DNA from: Symsagittifera roscoffensis
Taxonomy: Eukaryota; Xenacoelomorpha; Acoela; Convolutidae
Reading direction: 5' to 3'
DNA: 64,000 bases
NCBI RefSeq assembly: GCF_963678635.1
Contig: NC_087065.1
Coordinates: 67,735,374 to 67,799,373 of the forward strand
Part shown: positions 22,501 to 37,500 of the stretch, in pieces
How the letters are laid out: the number at the start of each line of letters is the position of its first letter
Position numbering within the stretch: the stretch's first letter is position 1
Made by a program: the position numbers and the translations under genes
The notes under the pieces: model-generated
Seen by the model: only the letters and a program-made list of their open reading frames with translations
What the model was told of the DNA's origin: nothing
Databases searched by the model: none

Positions 22501-25500
22501 ATATCTTCCGGCGCTGGCGGAATCATCAGCGTCATTTCGCCCACTATTAAGCCGGAAAAACGATTATATTGGAGCGATGAATGTCAAATATCATTCGAAA
22601 ACCTGAAAAAGCAGGTGGCTAACATAGTAGAACTTCGGCATTTTGACATACACCGAGATACAAGAATTGTGTGTGACGCTAGTCATAACGGGCTCGGAGC
22701 GGTCCTTGAGCAACTAAATTCCGACGGCTGGCGGCCGATATCGTTCGCATCCCGGTATTTAAACGAGGCAGAGAAAAATTATTCAACGAATGAAATAGAA
22801 ATGCTGGCAGTTGTGTGGGGGGCGGATAATTTCCGCAACTATGTGCTTGGAAGAAAATTTTTAATAGTTACGGATCATAAGGCACTAGTATCAATGCTAA
22901 ATGGGAACAACAAAAAGCAGATTAACAAGGTGGTTAGATCGTCTTATACCGTTCGACTTTCAAGTAGAGCATAAACCCGGAGCAAAGATTGGACTCGCTG
23001 ATTATCTATCAAGGCATGCCAGTTTGGAGCCTCAACCGGTTAGCACCTACGATAGTATGTTTACGGTGGCAAAAATTGGAAGAATTAGATCCGCCCTCGG
23101 ATTTGAAAAGGAAACTTTTTCCAAAAATAGACTCGAGTATCCACCGGTTACTATTAATAGACGCGGTTGTAATATATCGAATAGAAAACGACCGGTAAAG
23201 GGCGAACGATCATGCGATGGAAATTGGACCAATCACAGAGCGACGAATCGCATTTCCGGCAGGTCAATTAAGTCTTGTAATAATTTAGTTGGGACTATTA
23301 TTCAAGCAAACTTTAGTTACTTAAATTCTTCAAAAACACTCAAAATTTCTCCAAATTCTTCAACGAAAACTAAAAATTTAAAACACACTTTAATCATGGA
23401 AAAAAAAATCAGAAAATTCTTGGAACGACACCCTAGCATTAGCAGTAGCGATGAAGTAGAGGAGATTGATGTGGATATGCAGGCGGTTACAACAGAAGAC
23501 GGGAGCACTAAAACAAATACTATTATTTCCATTCCGTCGGTTTACCCTGGCGAAAGATATCCACCGGTTAATCCGGAAAATAAGGTTAAGTCCGTCATTC
23601 CGAGAAATTGCAAAACCGTCAGTAAACAAACTTCCCTTCCCGAATGGTTTAATCTTCGATTCATAGAATCACAATATAATTCAGATCCACAATTACAAGC
23701 CATTATCGAATTAATTAAATGTAAAGATCCTCAGTTACACTCAAAAATTGCAGCGATGAGTAAGTACTTTGCACAGTATACTCAGGAATTTCACGTAAGA
23801 GACGGATGCCTGTGGATGGACGAGAGGCTAGTGATCCCTAACACCTTGCAAGCGGCGGTGGCCAATAGGCTACATTATTATCACCACGGGAAATCAAGTA
23901 TGTACGACGCGGCTAAAGACATCTGGTACCCGTACATGTTCCGTAATTTAGCAACTATCGCCGGAAATTGTCACGAATGCACATTAGTGGGTAAGAACTT
24001 GAAAAACATGTGTTCGAAGAATGATATAGGGAAAATACCTGAGCCAAAAGAACCGAATGAATCGGTACAACTGGATTTTTGGGGGCCCATTAACTACTTG
24101 AAGGAGTCTAAAAAGTATGTTTTGGTGGCGGTGGATCGGTTCTCACGTTGGCCATTGGCTATGGTCTGTAATTCGAACCGATCGGATAAAATTCTTAAAT
24201 TTTTAAAAGCATACATAATTGCCCATGGAGTTCCCCGCCAAATTCGAGTTGATCAAGGAACAAACTATATGTCTAAGGAGGTTAGGGCATTTTGTCATGA
24301 ACAAGGAATTGAAATCCTCATCTCGCCAGTGAACGACCATAGGGCAACAGGATGAGTCGAACGCACAATCGGCAGCAGCAAAAATTCAGTACTGACGTAT
24401 GCGCGGGAGGATAAACCGGAACCCTTGGATCGAATGGTCGAAAGAGCCCTCGGAGCTTTAAGATTTGTTAAAAACGCCACCTTCAACATAACACCGTTCG
24501 AAGCGCACCACGGCCGGGAAGCTAACACGGTCCTAAGAAATTTGACTAAAAAACCTACTCTACGGAACCTAAATTGGGAAAATGTAATACGATCAAAATC
24601 TGCATGTTTAGATGAACGAGACCCAATCGCCCAAGCAATGCCGGAGCCTATGGATACCAACTGGGGAATCCGATCGGACACTGAGTACGACCTGAAAAAT
24701 AGGCGACGACCACTGAAATTGGCTGATGATCAAGCCGTTAACCAGGAGGATGAGCCTGGAATTGTGCGGGCACCAAGTGACTCAGTAGAAATAACACCGG
24801 CAGTGGTGATGCAGAGGACCGGGGAGCGGAGTATCAATAGGTATAGACCATTAAATTCGGACATAGTTAATCAAAGTAAGCATACTATTGAAATGGGAAA
24901 TGGTGCTGTGCTTAGAAAATCGGGAGTAGCACTAAAGAAGGCAAAAAATCAGAAGAAACGAGCGCCGAGACAAATCGCGGCACCACCAACGCCATGGGAC
25001 CTAAAAAGAAAGTTACTAACGTGTGGTAACCAGCCAAGCAGCGCAAAAGGCACCAGGGGAACTTTCCATAGCACCATGGGAAAGAAGTCACGATTACAAA
25101 ATTTGGAAATCGCGGAGGACTCAGACTCGGACGCGGAGGACCATTTGCCGCTAATTACATCGAACCAAGCCAGACCGACAAGTGGGGGAACAAACGTTGG
25201 GGAAGAGGGACAAGGAACGTCTAGTGGGGGACAGGACCAAATACAGCCTGAAATCATAACGACTCGACCAAGTAATTACGAGACAGCAACAGACTACACA
25301 ATTGCGCGTGAGCAGGAAATCGCGGAAAACCAAAGGAAGGAAGATACCGGAGGAATCACACCACAGGAGACGGAACGCGAGGCGGAACAAATTCCAGAAA
25401 TTCCAGAAACTAAAGAGAAAAAGCGGGGTCGGAAACAACGACTTGTTTCCTACTCAAGTCAAGATTCAGCTAGTTCACTGGATGAAACTAGTTCTAGACG

Positions 25501-28500
25501 GTCGGGAAGAAAACGAACCGCAGTGACTAAGATGGGGGCAGTCATGATCGATAACATCCAAAAGACGGATAAGCCGGGAGCAAAATAAAAAGGAGGAGAA
25601 AAGAAAGTATGAGTAACAAACTTATAAACAACTTTAAAAAACTGTTATCTTATGGAGGTCCAGGGAGAGGGCATGCTGTGAAACGGCAAAAACTCAAAAG
25701 TTTGTGTTCTAAAGGTGTTGTAGTTGATTGACAAAACTTGTTATTAACCCTATTGATTACTGTTAACATTGATGCATTGGATACGTTGATTAGAGTCATT
25801 AATTCTTACAAGGAGGGAAATGTCATAGTATCTAAATTTAGTTCATGTTCCATTTCTAGTTGTGCTATTAAATTCATTTATCTGTCTGGCGCTAACTGGT
25901 ATTTAACCTTCGGAGTTTGTCTGTCACCTTCGGATGACAGCTATTTTATTGTCTCCGACTAACTTTATGAACTACGGTTACTTATTAAACAGGATTAAAT
26001 TAACACCTCGAAACCGTCTTTTCACAGTGTAAGGAAACTAACAAAGGAATAAATAAGACGGCGACTTGCAATTGAAGAAAGTAACTGAAACTGCTCACCG
26101 CGAAGGAGACATCTCCGGAAGAGTTCCGTCGGAAGGTGTTGTACACGAAGTGGGCATACTGACTTGTATCTACAACACACATCTGTTTCGGATTTAGGGA
26201 ACAAACTATGTTTTTGGAGATACGTGAAATTATTCTTAAAAAAGAGTCCGTATCAGTAGCTTGCCGAGAGGGGGGGTTTTGGGGGGCTTTGGGGGCTCTT
26301 CCTCCTTAATTCTGATTGCCATAATCTCCTTTAGCACTATTTTTTGAACCCTAATTTTGGTTCACCAGCCTTGTATGTTAACTTTTTTTTATCTCGGATG
26401 AATGACATGTTAGTCTTCAAAAAAGAGAAAATTACCGGGAAAAGTTGCCTATTGAAAAATAAATTAAGTTTTTCTGCAAAGTCATGTGAACATTTACCTC
26501 CGATTGGGAAAAATTGCTGGAAAACAGTTCGAAATATTTCCTCTGTCAAAATTCCATTTGGGCATTCCTGAAACAATTTCTAGTAGTTAATAAAGAAAAA
26601 TGGGGCAATTTTTGAATTCTTCAAAGTTGGCATCCAATTAGACTGGACATAACTTTTTTATTAAGTCGAAAAATTTCACTATATGAGCTCTTCCTAACTC
26701 CTATTAATACGTATATTTTTACCACGCTGCACAATTTTTAGAAAAAAAAACTGATCAAAATGACTTTTTTGCGCATTAATTTCAAAGATTGCCCCTTAAA
26801 CCCTTTAAATCTTTTTATATTAGCGCCGACGACTCTCTAGGGACATTTTTGAGGTTAGTCAACCAAACAGGGGGCCTTTGAAAGACTCAAAATCCAAAAA
26901 ATAACAGTGCCTGTTTGAATCTGCGGTAGATGAGTTTGATTTCGTCTTTGGAAAAGAGGGAGTCCTTGGCCAGAGCCTCTATGTTTTGAGGCTTCTCCCG
27001 CACGCCCTGGAACTCCAGCTCTTCCAGGAAACTGTCTGCACAAAAGTCAATCAACCAATCAGTGTGAATTAAAGAGCAAATTTGGAATCAACCAATCAGT
27101 GTGAATTAAAGAGCACATTGGGAAGTCAGAAGTCTATATCTCGTTTTAAATCTGATAGATCTAACTGGACGACATAGATAGCTGAAGTGTATTCAAAATT
27201 CAATTCGCAATACAGGCGCAAACCTTGCTAACAAGCATCGGCAAAAACATTTTAAAAAAACTAAATTGGAACCTGATCTAAACTACATTTTATAATTGGA
27301 TAAATTGGATATTTTACCACTGTAAAATATTTAATATTAACCAATCATAATCCATCTAACTAACAACCCACTTATTTGTAAGTGACGAAATTACTTGTAA
27401 TTTCAGCACCAGAGAGATTTGAATTTAACTTAGAAATTAGTTGCCTCTCCAAGAGAACTTCAGCAGTCGCAATAAGCCAGTATACTCTAGATCTATTGAG
27501 CCTAGCAGAGACTAGTTAAACACCCTGAGACTAGTAGATATAAGAGTAAGATTAGGATCGGTATTAGACTAAGAAGTTGCACGAATCTATCCGGCCCAAA
27601 ATAAGATAGCGTGACGAGCAGACGGTGTACCCTATCCGAAATTACTCTATGAGTTTAACAAATACCACCTAAACTCATCTGGTGCGACCATAAGTCTCGA
27701 ATAAGACCTTAATAGCTTAGAATTAACCAAAAATAGATTAGAAATTAGACAAAACATTTTCAAAATGTTACACGATAATAACTTAATTGAAATGTCTCTA
27801 CGACTCAATAGATCAGAGCCGATATTCCGCACAATACTAGAACTACCTGGTATTGGAAGAAGACCTCGAACAAGAGAGGATATACGACTAAGTAGAAACT
27901 TACCATTTAGTTGTACGGCAAAACCCAACACAAACTTTTATATTTAGAATCTTATTAGCAACGAATTTAGATTTTCATTTGCAAACATAAAACTTTGAAG
28001 TAAATCTTCATGAATATTTCAGGCGCTAAACAAAATTATCAATGTACAATAACGATTGATAAAAAGATCTCAGACCGTTTTCTTCATTTCTGCAGTATTA
28101 TATAAAACATATTTGAAAAATATTTATTGAAAATAAAAGTAAAAATAAGTAGCATGACAATAAATTGTTAGTAATCATAAATCATCCTGTTGTTCCAGCT
28201 TCATCACCTAAACATAACAGCAGTCATAAACTCACTAATATCATTGAAAAACCTAATTTTAAACTTAAATTTACTTAATTTCAAAAATCAGATCATCAAG
28301 GCTTATCCTTGGATCTTAATAAATTTTAAATCTCACTAAATTTAAAATCTGATCATCAAGGCCTATCCTTGGATCAAAAAGAACAATTTTGTTCTCCCCC
28401 ACCCATTTAGCAAATGTCTAACGACCTCAAACGTCGATTCACTATCCAACCTTTCCAAAAGACCCAGGACTAATAGAAATTTTACAATAAAACTAACCAT

Positions 28501-31500
28501 TCAAATTAAGATAATTAGTGAAGAACTTCGGTTATTCACCCTTCACTTGAACCCTCCTCTTAACAGACCCAGGATAGATCTTAGACTATGTAAGTTTAAA
28601 ATAGTATCTAATGAACTACTTGCGTTCTAATTATACCTGAACCTTGTGGATCGATTCACTATTCTCCAACCCTTGAACACAATCACTACCCCTAAGTAAG
28701 ATTAAGTAAGTTAACACCTTAACTTAGACTAGCCACGAGAAAGTAGAACATCATTCTCCGGAATCGATATACTTTTCTCTCCAACCCTGAACAAAAAGAC
28801 CCAGGTTAAGCTAACCAAAAAATCGTAAGGACTAACAGTCTAAGGAAATATAAATAACTAACAACTTCTTGCATCCCTCATCCTAAACCTTATGTCATTC
28901 AAAATTTTAGGAAATAAACAAACAATCGTTTTACACAACAGTGAAATAGATAACAAAAAAGACGATCTTGTAATCACACCTCATACAAAAACAGTTGGAT
29001 ACATTAGAACAAAACGACAAACAATAAAAAGGAAAATTATAAACAAACAAAGACAAATCACACGAAAAAGATTTTCAAAAAATAGAAACGCATTTTCTGA
29101 ATCAGAAGTCAATAGTTTAGACGAACTATACAAATTAAAAGAATCAATAGATAAAAATTGTCCCATCCATGATCAATTATATTTTTCCGACTCAGAAACA
29201 ACTTCAAATTCATCAAAAAGAGGAAAAGGAAGAATAAAACAGCAATACAAACACAAACCAGTACACTTGTATAATTGGAATCAACCAATTAGACACATCG
29301 ATAGTTATATATTAACAGTCATCAAACGAAAAAATGAGCCACACTCAAAGTGACGAAAGTCCAGATGACGAAGCAGTTTTTCCCTTTCTTATAGATTCAC
29401 TCGATGATAGAGGACAACACGATTTTTGCAAGAACTTACTCGTAAATTTGTTTGAACCAGGAATCAGCCCATGAAAAGCAAAATTCCCAGATGTAAAAAT
29501 CAAAAGACAAATTATTGAACATTATTTGAAAGACATATGTAATCTAACACAACAATATGGAATCTACACCATAGAATTCAGCACACCAAATACAGCCCAT
29601 CGTAAATATGTAATTCAAACAGACGATATTGAATTAGAATTCTCAAAAGTATTCATAAAATATATCAAAAGCATACAATATCATAATTCACAAAGAGCAA
29701 ACTCCATATTCATTAACGAAGTTTTTGCAACAATATATATAGTTATATATCTATATTAGAAAAAACAGAAGTTCAAAGTATATCACCAGCTGAAACATCC
29801 AAACATACAAAAGTACGAAAAGAAATCACAGTATTTTCAACATTTCTACATATAATTCGCAAAAATTTTACAAAGGAAGATGTTTCACAAAACACTAAAC
29901 ATGATTTACAAAAGATTTTAGCATGGTTTATAATAGATTATTTCACCCACAATTTAGATTTAATTTCACAAGCAAGACAAAGTTTTAGACCTCAAAATAC
30001 CAATGACGACACTGTTCTTTCAGAACAATCAGATTACGTTTGGGACCCTGACTGGTCTCATCAAGCATTTCTAATTATCCCACAAGCTATCTCAAGTCAA
30101 GCAATAAGTACAATATCTTTTCACAGAGATTATGTAAAAGTAGTACCATTAACCATTGATGCAACACCATTGAATTATAATACATTTTTACCTGATACAC
30201 GAAACAATAGCTTAAATTCAACAGTCATAGATAATGAAAATCTCAATGGAACCAGAAATCTTACACAGCAAGATATTCAAACACCATCACACTTCATAAA
30301 TGAAGAAATCGTCCAAACAACAGCAACAACTACACAACAAAGTATTTCACCAATACACCCCAATCTGACAACACCAAGAAATACAAATACATCACTAACA
30401 CAGGTAACCTTACAATCAACCGTTAAACCTTCGGTTGCTCCAAAGTATTCACATATGGACTATCAAACGTATATACCAATGACAATACCGTCAAAAACAC
30501 AAAGACCGTTCACAAAAAACACTTTTGCAGAACACAATTATAATTATGCTCACAAACAAAAAACAAATCAAACCCCCAAAAAAATACACAAAATTTAAAT
30601 CACGTATGTTCACATTATTGGAATCTCCCAAAAACATCGACCAATTCAGTAAATTTTCCAGATAATCCACAACCTACACAGGATTATAGTGAAAATTACC
30701 CATTCTTTCAACAAAATAAAAATAAACAATATACACCATATAATACAAACTATTTATCATCTGAGGAAGATGATTATCACCAACCAGATATTTTTGCACC
30801 ATATACTAAAGAATATCGCACACAGAATCCGCGACAATCTCAACCATCTCAAAATATGAAAATATACCCACAAAACCCAACAGATATACAAAACCCACAA
30901 CAAGAAACAACTTCAAATTCATCAAAAAGAGGAAAAGGAAGAATAAAACAGCAATACAAACACAAACCAGTACACTTGTATAATTGGAATCAACCAATTA
31001 GACACATCGATAGTTATATATTAACAGTCATCAAACGAAAAAATGAGCCACACTCAAAGTGACGAAAGTCCAGATGACGAAGCAGTTTTTCCCTTTCTTA
31101 TAGATTCACTCGATGATAGAGGACAACACGATTTTTGCAAGAACTTACTCGTAAATTTGTTTGAACCAGGAATCAGCCCATGAAAAGCAGAATTCCCAGA
31201 TGTAAAAATCAAAAGACAAATTATTGAACATTATTTGAAAGACATATGTAATCTAACACAACAATATGGAATCTACACCATAGAATTCAGCACACCAAAT
31301 ACAGCCCATCGTAAATATGTAATTCAAACAGACGATATTGAATTAGAATTCTCAAAAGTATTCATAAAATATATCAAAAGCATACAATATCATAATTCAC
31401 AAAGAGCAAACTCCATATTCATTAACGAAGTTTTTGCAACAATATATATAGTTATATATCTATATTAGAAAAAACAGAAGTTCAAAGTATATCACCAGCT

Positions 31501-34500
31501 GAAACATCCAAACATACAAAAGTACGAAAAGAAATCACAGTATTTTCAACATTTCTACATATAATTCGCAAAAATTTTACAAAAGAAGATGTTTCACAAA
31601 ACACTAAACATGATTTACAAAAGATTTTAGCATGGTTTATAATAGATTATTTCACCCACAATTTAGATTTAATTTCACAAGCAAGACAAAGTTTTAGACC
31701 TCAAAATACCAATGACGACACTGTTCTTTCAGAACAATCAGATTACGTTTGGGACCCTGACTGGTCTCATCATGCATTTCTAATTATCCCACAAGCTATC
31801 TCAAGTCAAGCAATAAGTCCAATATCTTTTCACAGAGGTTATGTAAAAGTAGTACCATTAACCATTGATGCAACACCATTGAATTATAATACATTTTTAC
31901 CTGATACACGAAACAATAGCTTAAATTCAACAGTCATAGATAATGAAAATCTCAATGGAACCAGAAATCTTACACAGCAAGATATTCAAACACCATCACA
32001 CTTCATAAATGAAGAAATCGTCCAAACAACAGCAACAACTACACAACAAAGTATTTCACCAATACACCCCAATCTGACAACACCAAGAAATACAAATACA
32101 TCACTAACACAGGTAACCTTACAATCAACCGTTAAACCTTCGGTTGCTCCAAATTATTCACATATGGACTATCAAACGTATATACCAATGACAATACCGT
32201 CAAAAACACGAAGACCGTTCACAAAAAACACTTTTGCAGAACACAGTTATAATTATGCTCACAAACAAAAAACAAATCAAACCCCCAAAAAAATACACAA
32301 AATTTAAATCACGTATGTTCACATTATTGGAATCTCCCAAAAACATCGACCAATTCAGTAAATTTTTCAGATAATCCACAACCTACACAGGATTATAGTG
32401 AAAGTTACCCATTCTTTCAACAAAATAAAAATAAACAATATACACCATATAATACAAACTATTTATCATCTGAGGAAGATGATTATCACCAACCAGATAC
32501 TTTTGCACCATATACTAAAGAATATCGCACACAGAGACCGCGACAATCTCAACCATCTCAAAATATGAAAATATACCCACAAAACCCAACAGATATACAA
32601 AACCCACAACAAATGCATATACAAAACCCATTTAATACACAGTCTTTTCAACCAATACAACCACAAAACCCAATGTTAATGCATTCTTATCAACCAACTC
32701 AAATGCAAAATGAAATACGGCTTCCATATTACCTTCAGCAACACGAAATAACAAAAAATCAACTTTCAAACTTTTCACAAATGCCAAATGCCGCAGAATC
32801 ACTACAGATGACAATGAATCCATACCTCATGGGTGGATCATCAATAACATCCAATAAACCACTGATGGTATTCACAGGAACAGACCCTGAATATTCTGTA
32901 GAAAATTATCTAAATGCAGTAACAGCAAATTTAATTTTAAATATAGGACCCGAACCAATTAATACGCCACTACATCAAAATTGGATGCATAGACGCACAG
33001 CACTAATACAAACAACCCTAGATGGCGCAGCTCAAAAATAGTTTTCAGTATTATCCATAGAAATAAAATCAGACTGGAACAGATTCACACAAGAATTTTC
33101 AAGAATGTTTGACTCTGAAAGAAACAAACAACATCAAAGAGTTTTATGCAACGAAATACGCAGATTACCAAATGAAACAATTAAACAATTAGCAGTACGA
33201 ATCAAAACACTAGTTCAAAAAGCATATTCACTTAATACACATGACAAAAAAACACAAAAAAGTGCCAGAAATTTTAATGATGACCTTAACACCTCAATTA
33301 AGGAAAATAGCAATAAAAAAGAGAGCATCTCATCCTTTCTCAATTCGAGAACCAGACTTAGATTTTCGAAAATTAGTAGATAATTTAGAACAAGAAGAAA
33401 TCACAATGAAACTCGAAGAAACAGAAAATCTAAAATTACAATATGTTAATCGTATTGAAACAAATACTACACATATAAATAACATACAAGAATCAGACAC
33501 GGACCTGATTGAAAAAATCATTGAAATACTAAATATCTACGAAAAACATCCAAAATTTAAAGGCAAACCAACCTTCAAAAAATGGTGTAATTATTGCCGA
33601 CGATACGGACACAGTATTTCCGAATGTAGACAAAAACAACAAGACAATCAGAATAAACCTCAAAACTCAAAGAACTAAATAAATCGTTCTATCAATACAT
33701 GAAAAAATACCAAAATCTAACAAACAAAAATATATTTAGTAATAAAAGTTCAGGAAAACCACTTCCGAACAGCCCACATTACACAAGGAATCAATCACCA
33801 TATAACTCAGGTTATAGAGGTAGATCACCCGAACGAGGAAATACACGAAATTCCTCACAAAATAGATATAATCGATCGAATAGCCAAAATAACCGAAATA
33901 ACTATTCAAGATCAAATTCCAATACAACACAATTCGTTTCTGGATCCAGTTCCCAATCAAACCCAAGGAATAGACACTATGCCAATAATCAATCACGAAA
34001 CTCATCATACAACAGAAATAGAAACTATTCAAATTATAGAAATAGAAGTTATTCAAACAATCGAAATCAGAATTACCCGAACAATCGATCAAGAAATAAT
34101 TCATATAATAGATCAAACCATCACAGATCAAACGATAATTATCAAAACAGATCACAAAATATTTCATAAAACCGAAACTCAAGTTACAATAATTGATACA
34201 GAAATTATTCCCAGTCACCAGACAGGAAAAATAACCGTTACCCTGATTCTAAACATCGATACAGAAGTAGCACACCAAAACATCAAAGACACATTAATCA
34301 AGTGCAAACAAATGAAGAAACAACTTCAGACCCCCCAGGTATTGATGGCACAGGAAGTAACGAACTACAACTAAATCATATAAATTGTGAATCGTCAGAT
34401 ACAGAAAGTGATACACATAATACCATCTCTGTAAATATGATAACAGTCGAAAACGACTTTGAACCTATCATATATGGACAACTTTTTACTTCATATATAT

Positions 34501-37500
34501 ATGAAAATCAATTGGAACTCCTTCACATTTACTATATTGATCCCATTGATGAAACACAAACTACACAAGAAGTAAACGTAATTAACACGGTAATTAAACC
34601 CGATAAAAAAGACGAAACACAATGCTCAAACACAAAATATATTTATCAAAATATACAAAAAGAACAACCCAGAGAAAAAATTTGGAAAGTTCCATTTCTC
34701 TTAGAAAGCCCAAGAATCAAAGAATTTCAACCACCAGATCTTGAAATTGATTTTTTAATTGATTCAGGAGCAGAATCAAATATATTTAATATTCCCACAT
34801 GGAATGAAATCCTAACATTACATCCAAAATTAACACCTCTTGAAACCTCTAGTAAATTAGTAACAGCACAAGGATCAACATTAGTAAATTATAGGAAAAA
34901 TCCGATTATTTCTTCTCCCCACGAGAACAATGGAACAAAACAAAATTTTAAACAAACCGTTTAAACAAATATTTCATATTACTGATATTAAGCACAATAT
35001 CATTGGCATACCATTTATATCTAAATATATACCAACAATCAACATCCTCAATAGTAAAATACAATTCAAAGACAATACACAAAAACAAAAAATACAGCCC
35101 TAACATTCTTCCAAAGATTAAACAAACCACCACCATTCTTCTCAAAATTTTACCCAATTTACAATCAACAACGGAAACACCTGAAACCACTATCAGGAAA
35201 TATATATATAATTTTTCAATAAAATAAGTTAACCAGTATAACAAAAGTCAAAATAAACAACAACTTTTTATGTCTGACTTCGAATTTAAACCTATTCACA
35301 AATTTTTCAAAATTACGATCGCATCCATAAAATATTCAAAAATAACGAATTCCGACATCATTTCATTACATGTATCATATCAAGTACACCATATCAAGTA
35401 CAATACACCATATCAAGTAACACTACCCTTAGGAGTTTTAAGATATTGTGAAACAAATGCTACTATTTCACCTATAAATGAAGTAGCCTACCGCGTTAAT
35501 AATATACTCCAATTATTAGATATTTGCCAATCCACAATTCTTGACGAAGAATTATCCATAAATAATAAAATAAGTAATGAAAAAAGAAACACAGATTACT
35601 TCACAAAAACACCATATTTTAAATCAACATTCAATATAACAAATTACACAAAAGAACAACAAAAACTTTTAACAATGTTTAATTTTGAACATTCACAAAT
35701 TACACAAACCGAAATTGATAAATTAGCAAAACAACTGTTAAAATATTCAACAGTCTACGCAACATCAAAATTTCACGTTGGAAAATTAGTTCATCTCTAC
35801 ACCTCCCGTTAAAACCCGACGCAGTTTTCAAAAAACAAAGAGCCAGTAAAGTACCGATTCACTTGCATGACAAGGTAAACAGATTACTTGACATTTTAGA
35901 ATAATACGAAATTATCTCACCAGTAAATAAGAAAGAACAACCAAAAGGTAACACTTTTATTAACCCTGGTATCATTCTAGCAAAAGGTGAATCACTAAAA
36001 ATAGTTTTAGAAGCTAGATATCTCAATTCTTTAATTGACGAATCAAAATGAAATTGGCCTAATGAACCAATACAAGTTATCTTGACAAAGATAAATGGTA
36101 AATATTTCGCAACCGCAGATATGAATAGTGCATATAACCAAATGCCACTAGATGAACAATCACGACGTTTAACACAATTTGTTATTGGAAATCAATGATA
36201 TGAATTCAATCGCTTATTCTATGGAATATCCATAGGACCAGCAGCTTTTTCAGCCTTTATGAGTAAAATTTTTAGACCACTAATACTCAAGAAAAATGCA
36301 ATCACATACTTAGATGATGTTTTTATGCAATCACAAACCAAAGAAGAAATGTTTACAGTTTTAGAACAGTATCATAAAATACTTCAGAACAAAAATCTGA
36401 AGGCAGCTCCCAATAAATCACACTTCTTTCTAACACGAGTTAAATTTTTAGGACATAATATTGAACGAAACACTATCAATCCATTAAAATCACGCATTGA
36501 TGCTATTCAAAAACTTCAGCCACCAACAAATAAAAAGAAAATCCAAGAATTCCTCGGAATGTTAAATTTCTTGAGTAAATATGTTTACAAAATGCAATTA
36601 TACTTAAAACCCTTCTATAATATCCTCCGACAACAAAATAATTTTGAATGGACTACTGAACCTCAAACACGATTTGAAGAAATTAAAATACTTTTAATTG
36701 AACACAATTCAAATACAATTCCAGATCCAAATCAACCATTCTATGCAGTGTGCGATGCTTCAAATTTTGGCATCGGCGCAGCATTGCTACAATCACATAG
36801 TGGAACAAATAAAATAAACCTTATATCAGCAAATTCACGATTATTCACTCAAGCAGAGCTACGACTCTCAACTCTAATGAGAGAATGTACAGCTGTAATT
36901 TATACACTTACAGAATATGAATTTCTGATACTTGGATCAAAACACCCAACAGTTCTATTCACAGATCACAAATCAATTATTTTTCTCTTTACACAAAAAT
37001 CTAATTCAAATCATAGAGTTTTTAGATTTCAACTAATTCTAATGAAATTTCCAAACTTACATATAGTTTGGACAGCAGGAAAAAACCTTGCGTTACCAGA
37101 TACATTAAGTCGGAATACACCACCTGAATTACTCACACGAAAAACTACAGTTGAAATACCACAAAATATTAAATTTTATCTCGCAAAAGATGAAGCATCA
37201 CCCCGACTAGAAAGCAAGTATGCAGTAAAAACTGACATTGATCAATCACAGATAAATAATCTACAACATTTCCGACTTTACTTAGATTCAAAATAATCAC
37301 TACGAAGTTGATTTACTAGGAACATCAACTTTCAAACCAATTCCATACTCACAATGGATAAAAAATAACACTCAACAAAAAGAACAAAACAACATTCGCA
37401 TTAAAAAGACCTTTCTCCCTTAATCGAAAAAGAAAATTTAACCGATAAAATAAATCTATCAGGACCGCAAACAAATGATTCAAAATACACAATAAATCAA

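Larger units (their letters stand above)
19886..26026 (+). mobile_element. Ty3/Gypsy LTR retrotransposon in KChIP intron 4
   Basis: A complete 6,141-bp insertion with 206-bp LTRs (19886-20091 and 25821-26026; TG...CA ends; two differences), flanked by the 4-bp target duplication GTGT (19882-19885 and 26027-26030). The internal region holds gag, protease, RT, RNase H and integrase in Gypsy order, then a long tail with no envelope. A primer-binding site follows the 5' LTR directly, and a polypurine tract (AAGGAGGGAAA) precedes the 3' LTR. Young by LTR identity but disabled by two frameshifts and one in-frame stop in pol. Sequence style (CX2C knuckles, NDHRATG in integrase) suggests a mag-like lineage; that assignment is an inference. 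Confidence 0.95.

Noticed and set aside
24295..25438. Minus-strand ORFs within the intron-4 Gypsy element
   Set aside because: Antisense shadows of integrase and the pol tail, with low-complexity translations.
33736..34218. 160-codon minus-strand ORF rich in Tyr/Phe/Asn
   Set aside because: Antisense of the Asn/Arg/Ser-rich Gag tail; explained by base composition.
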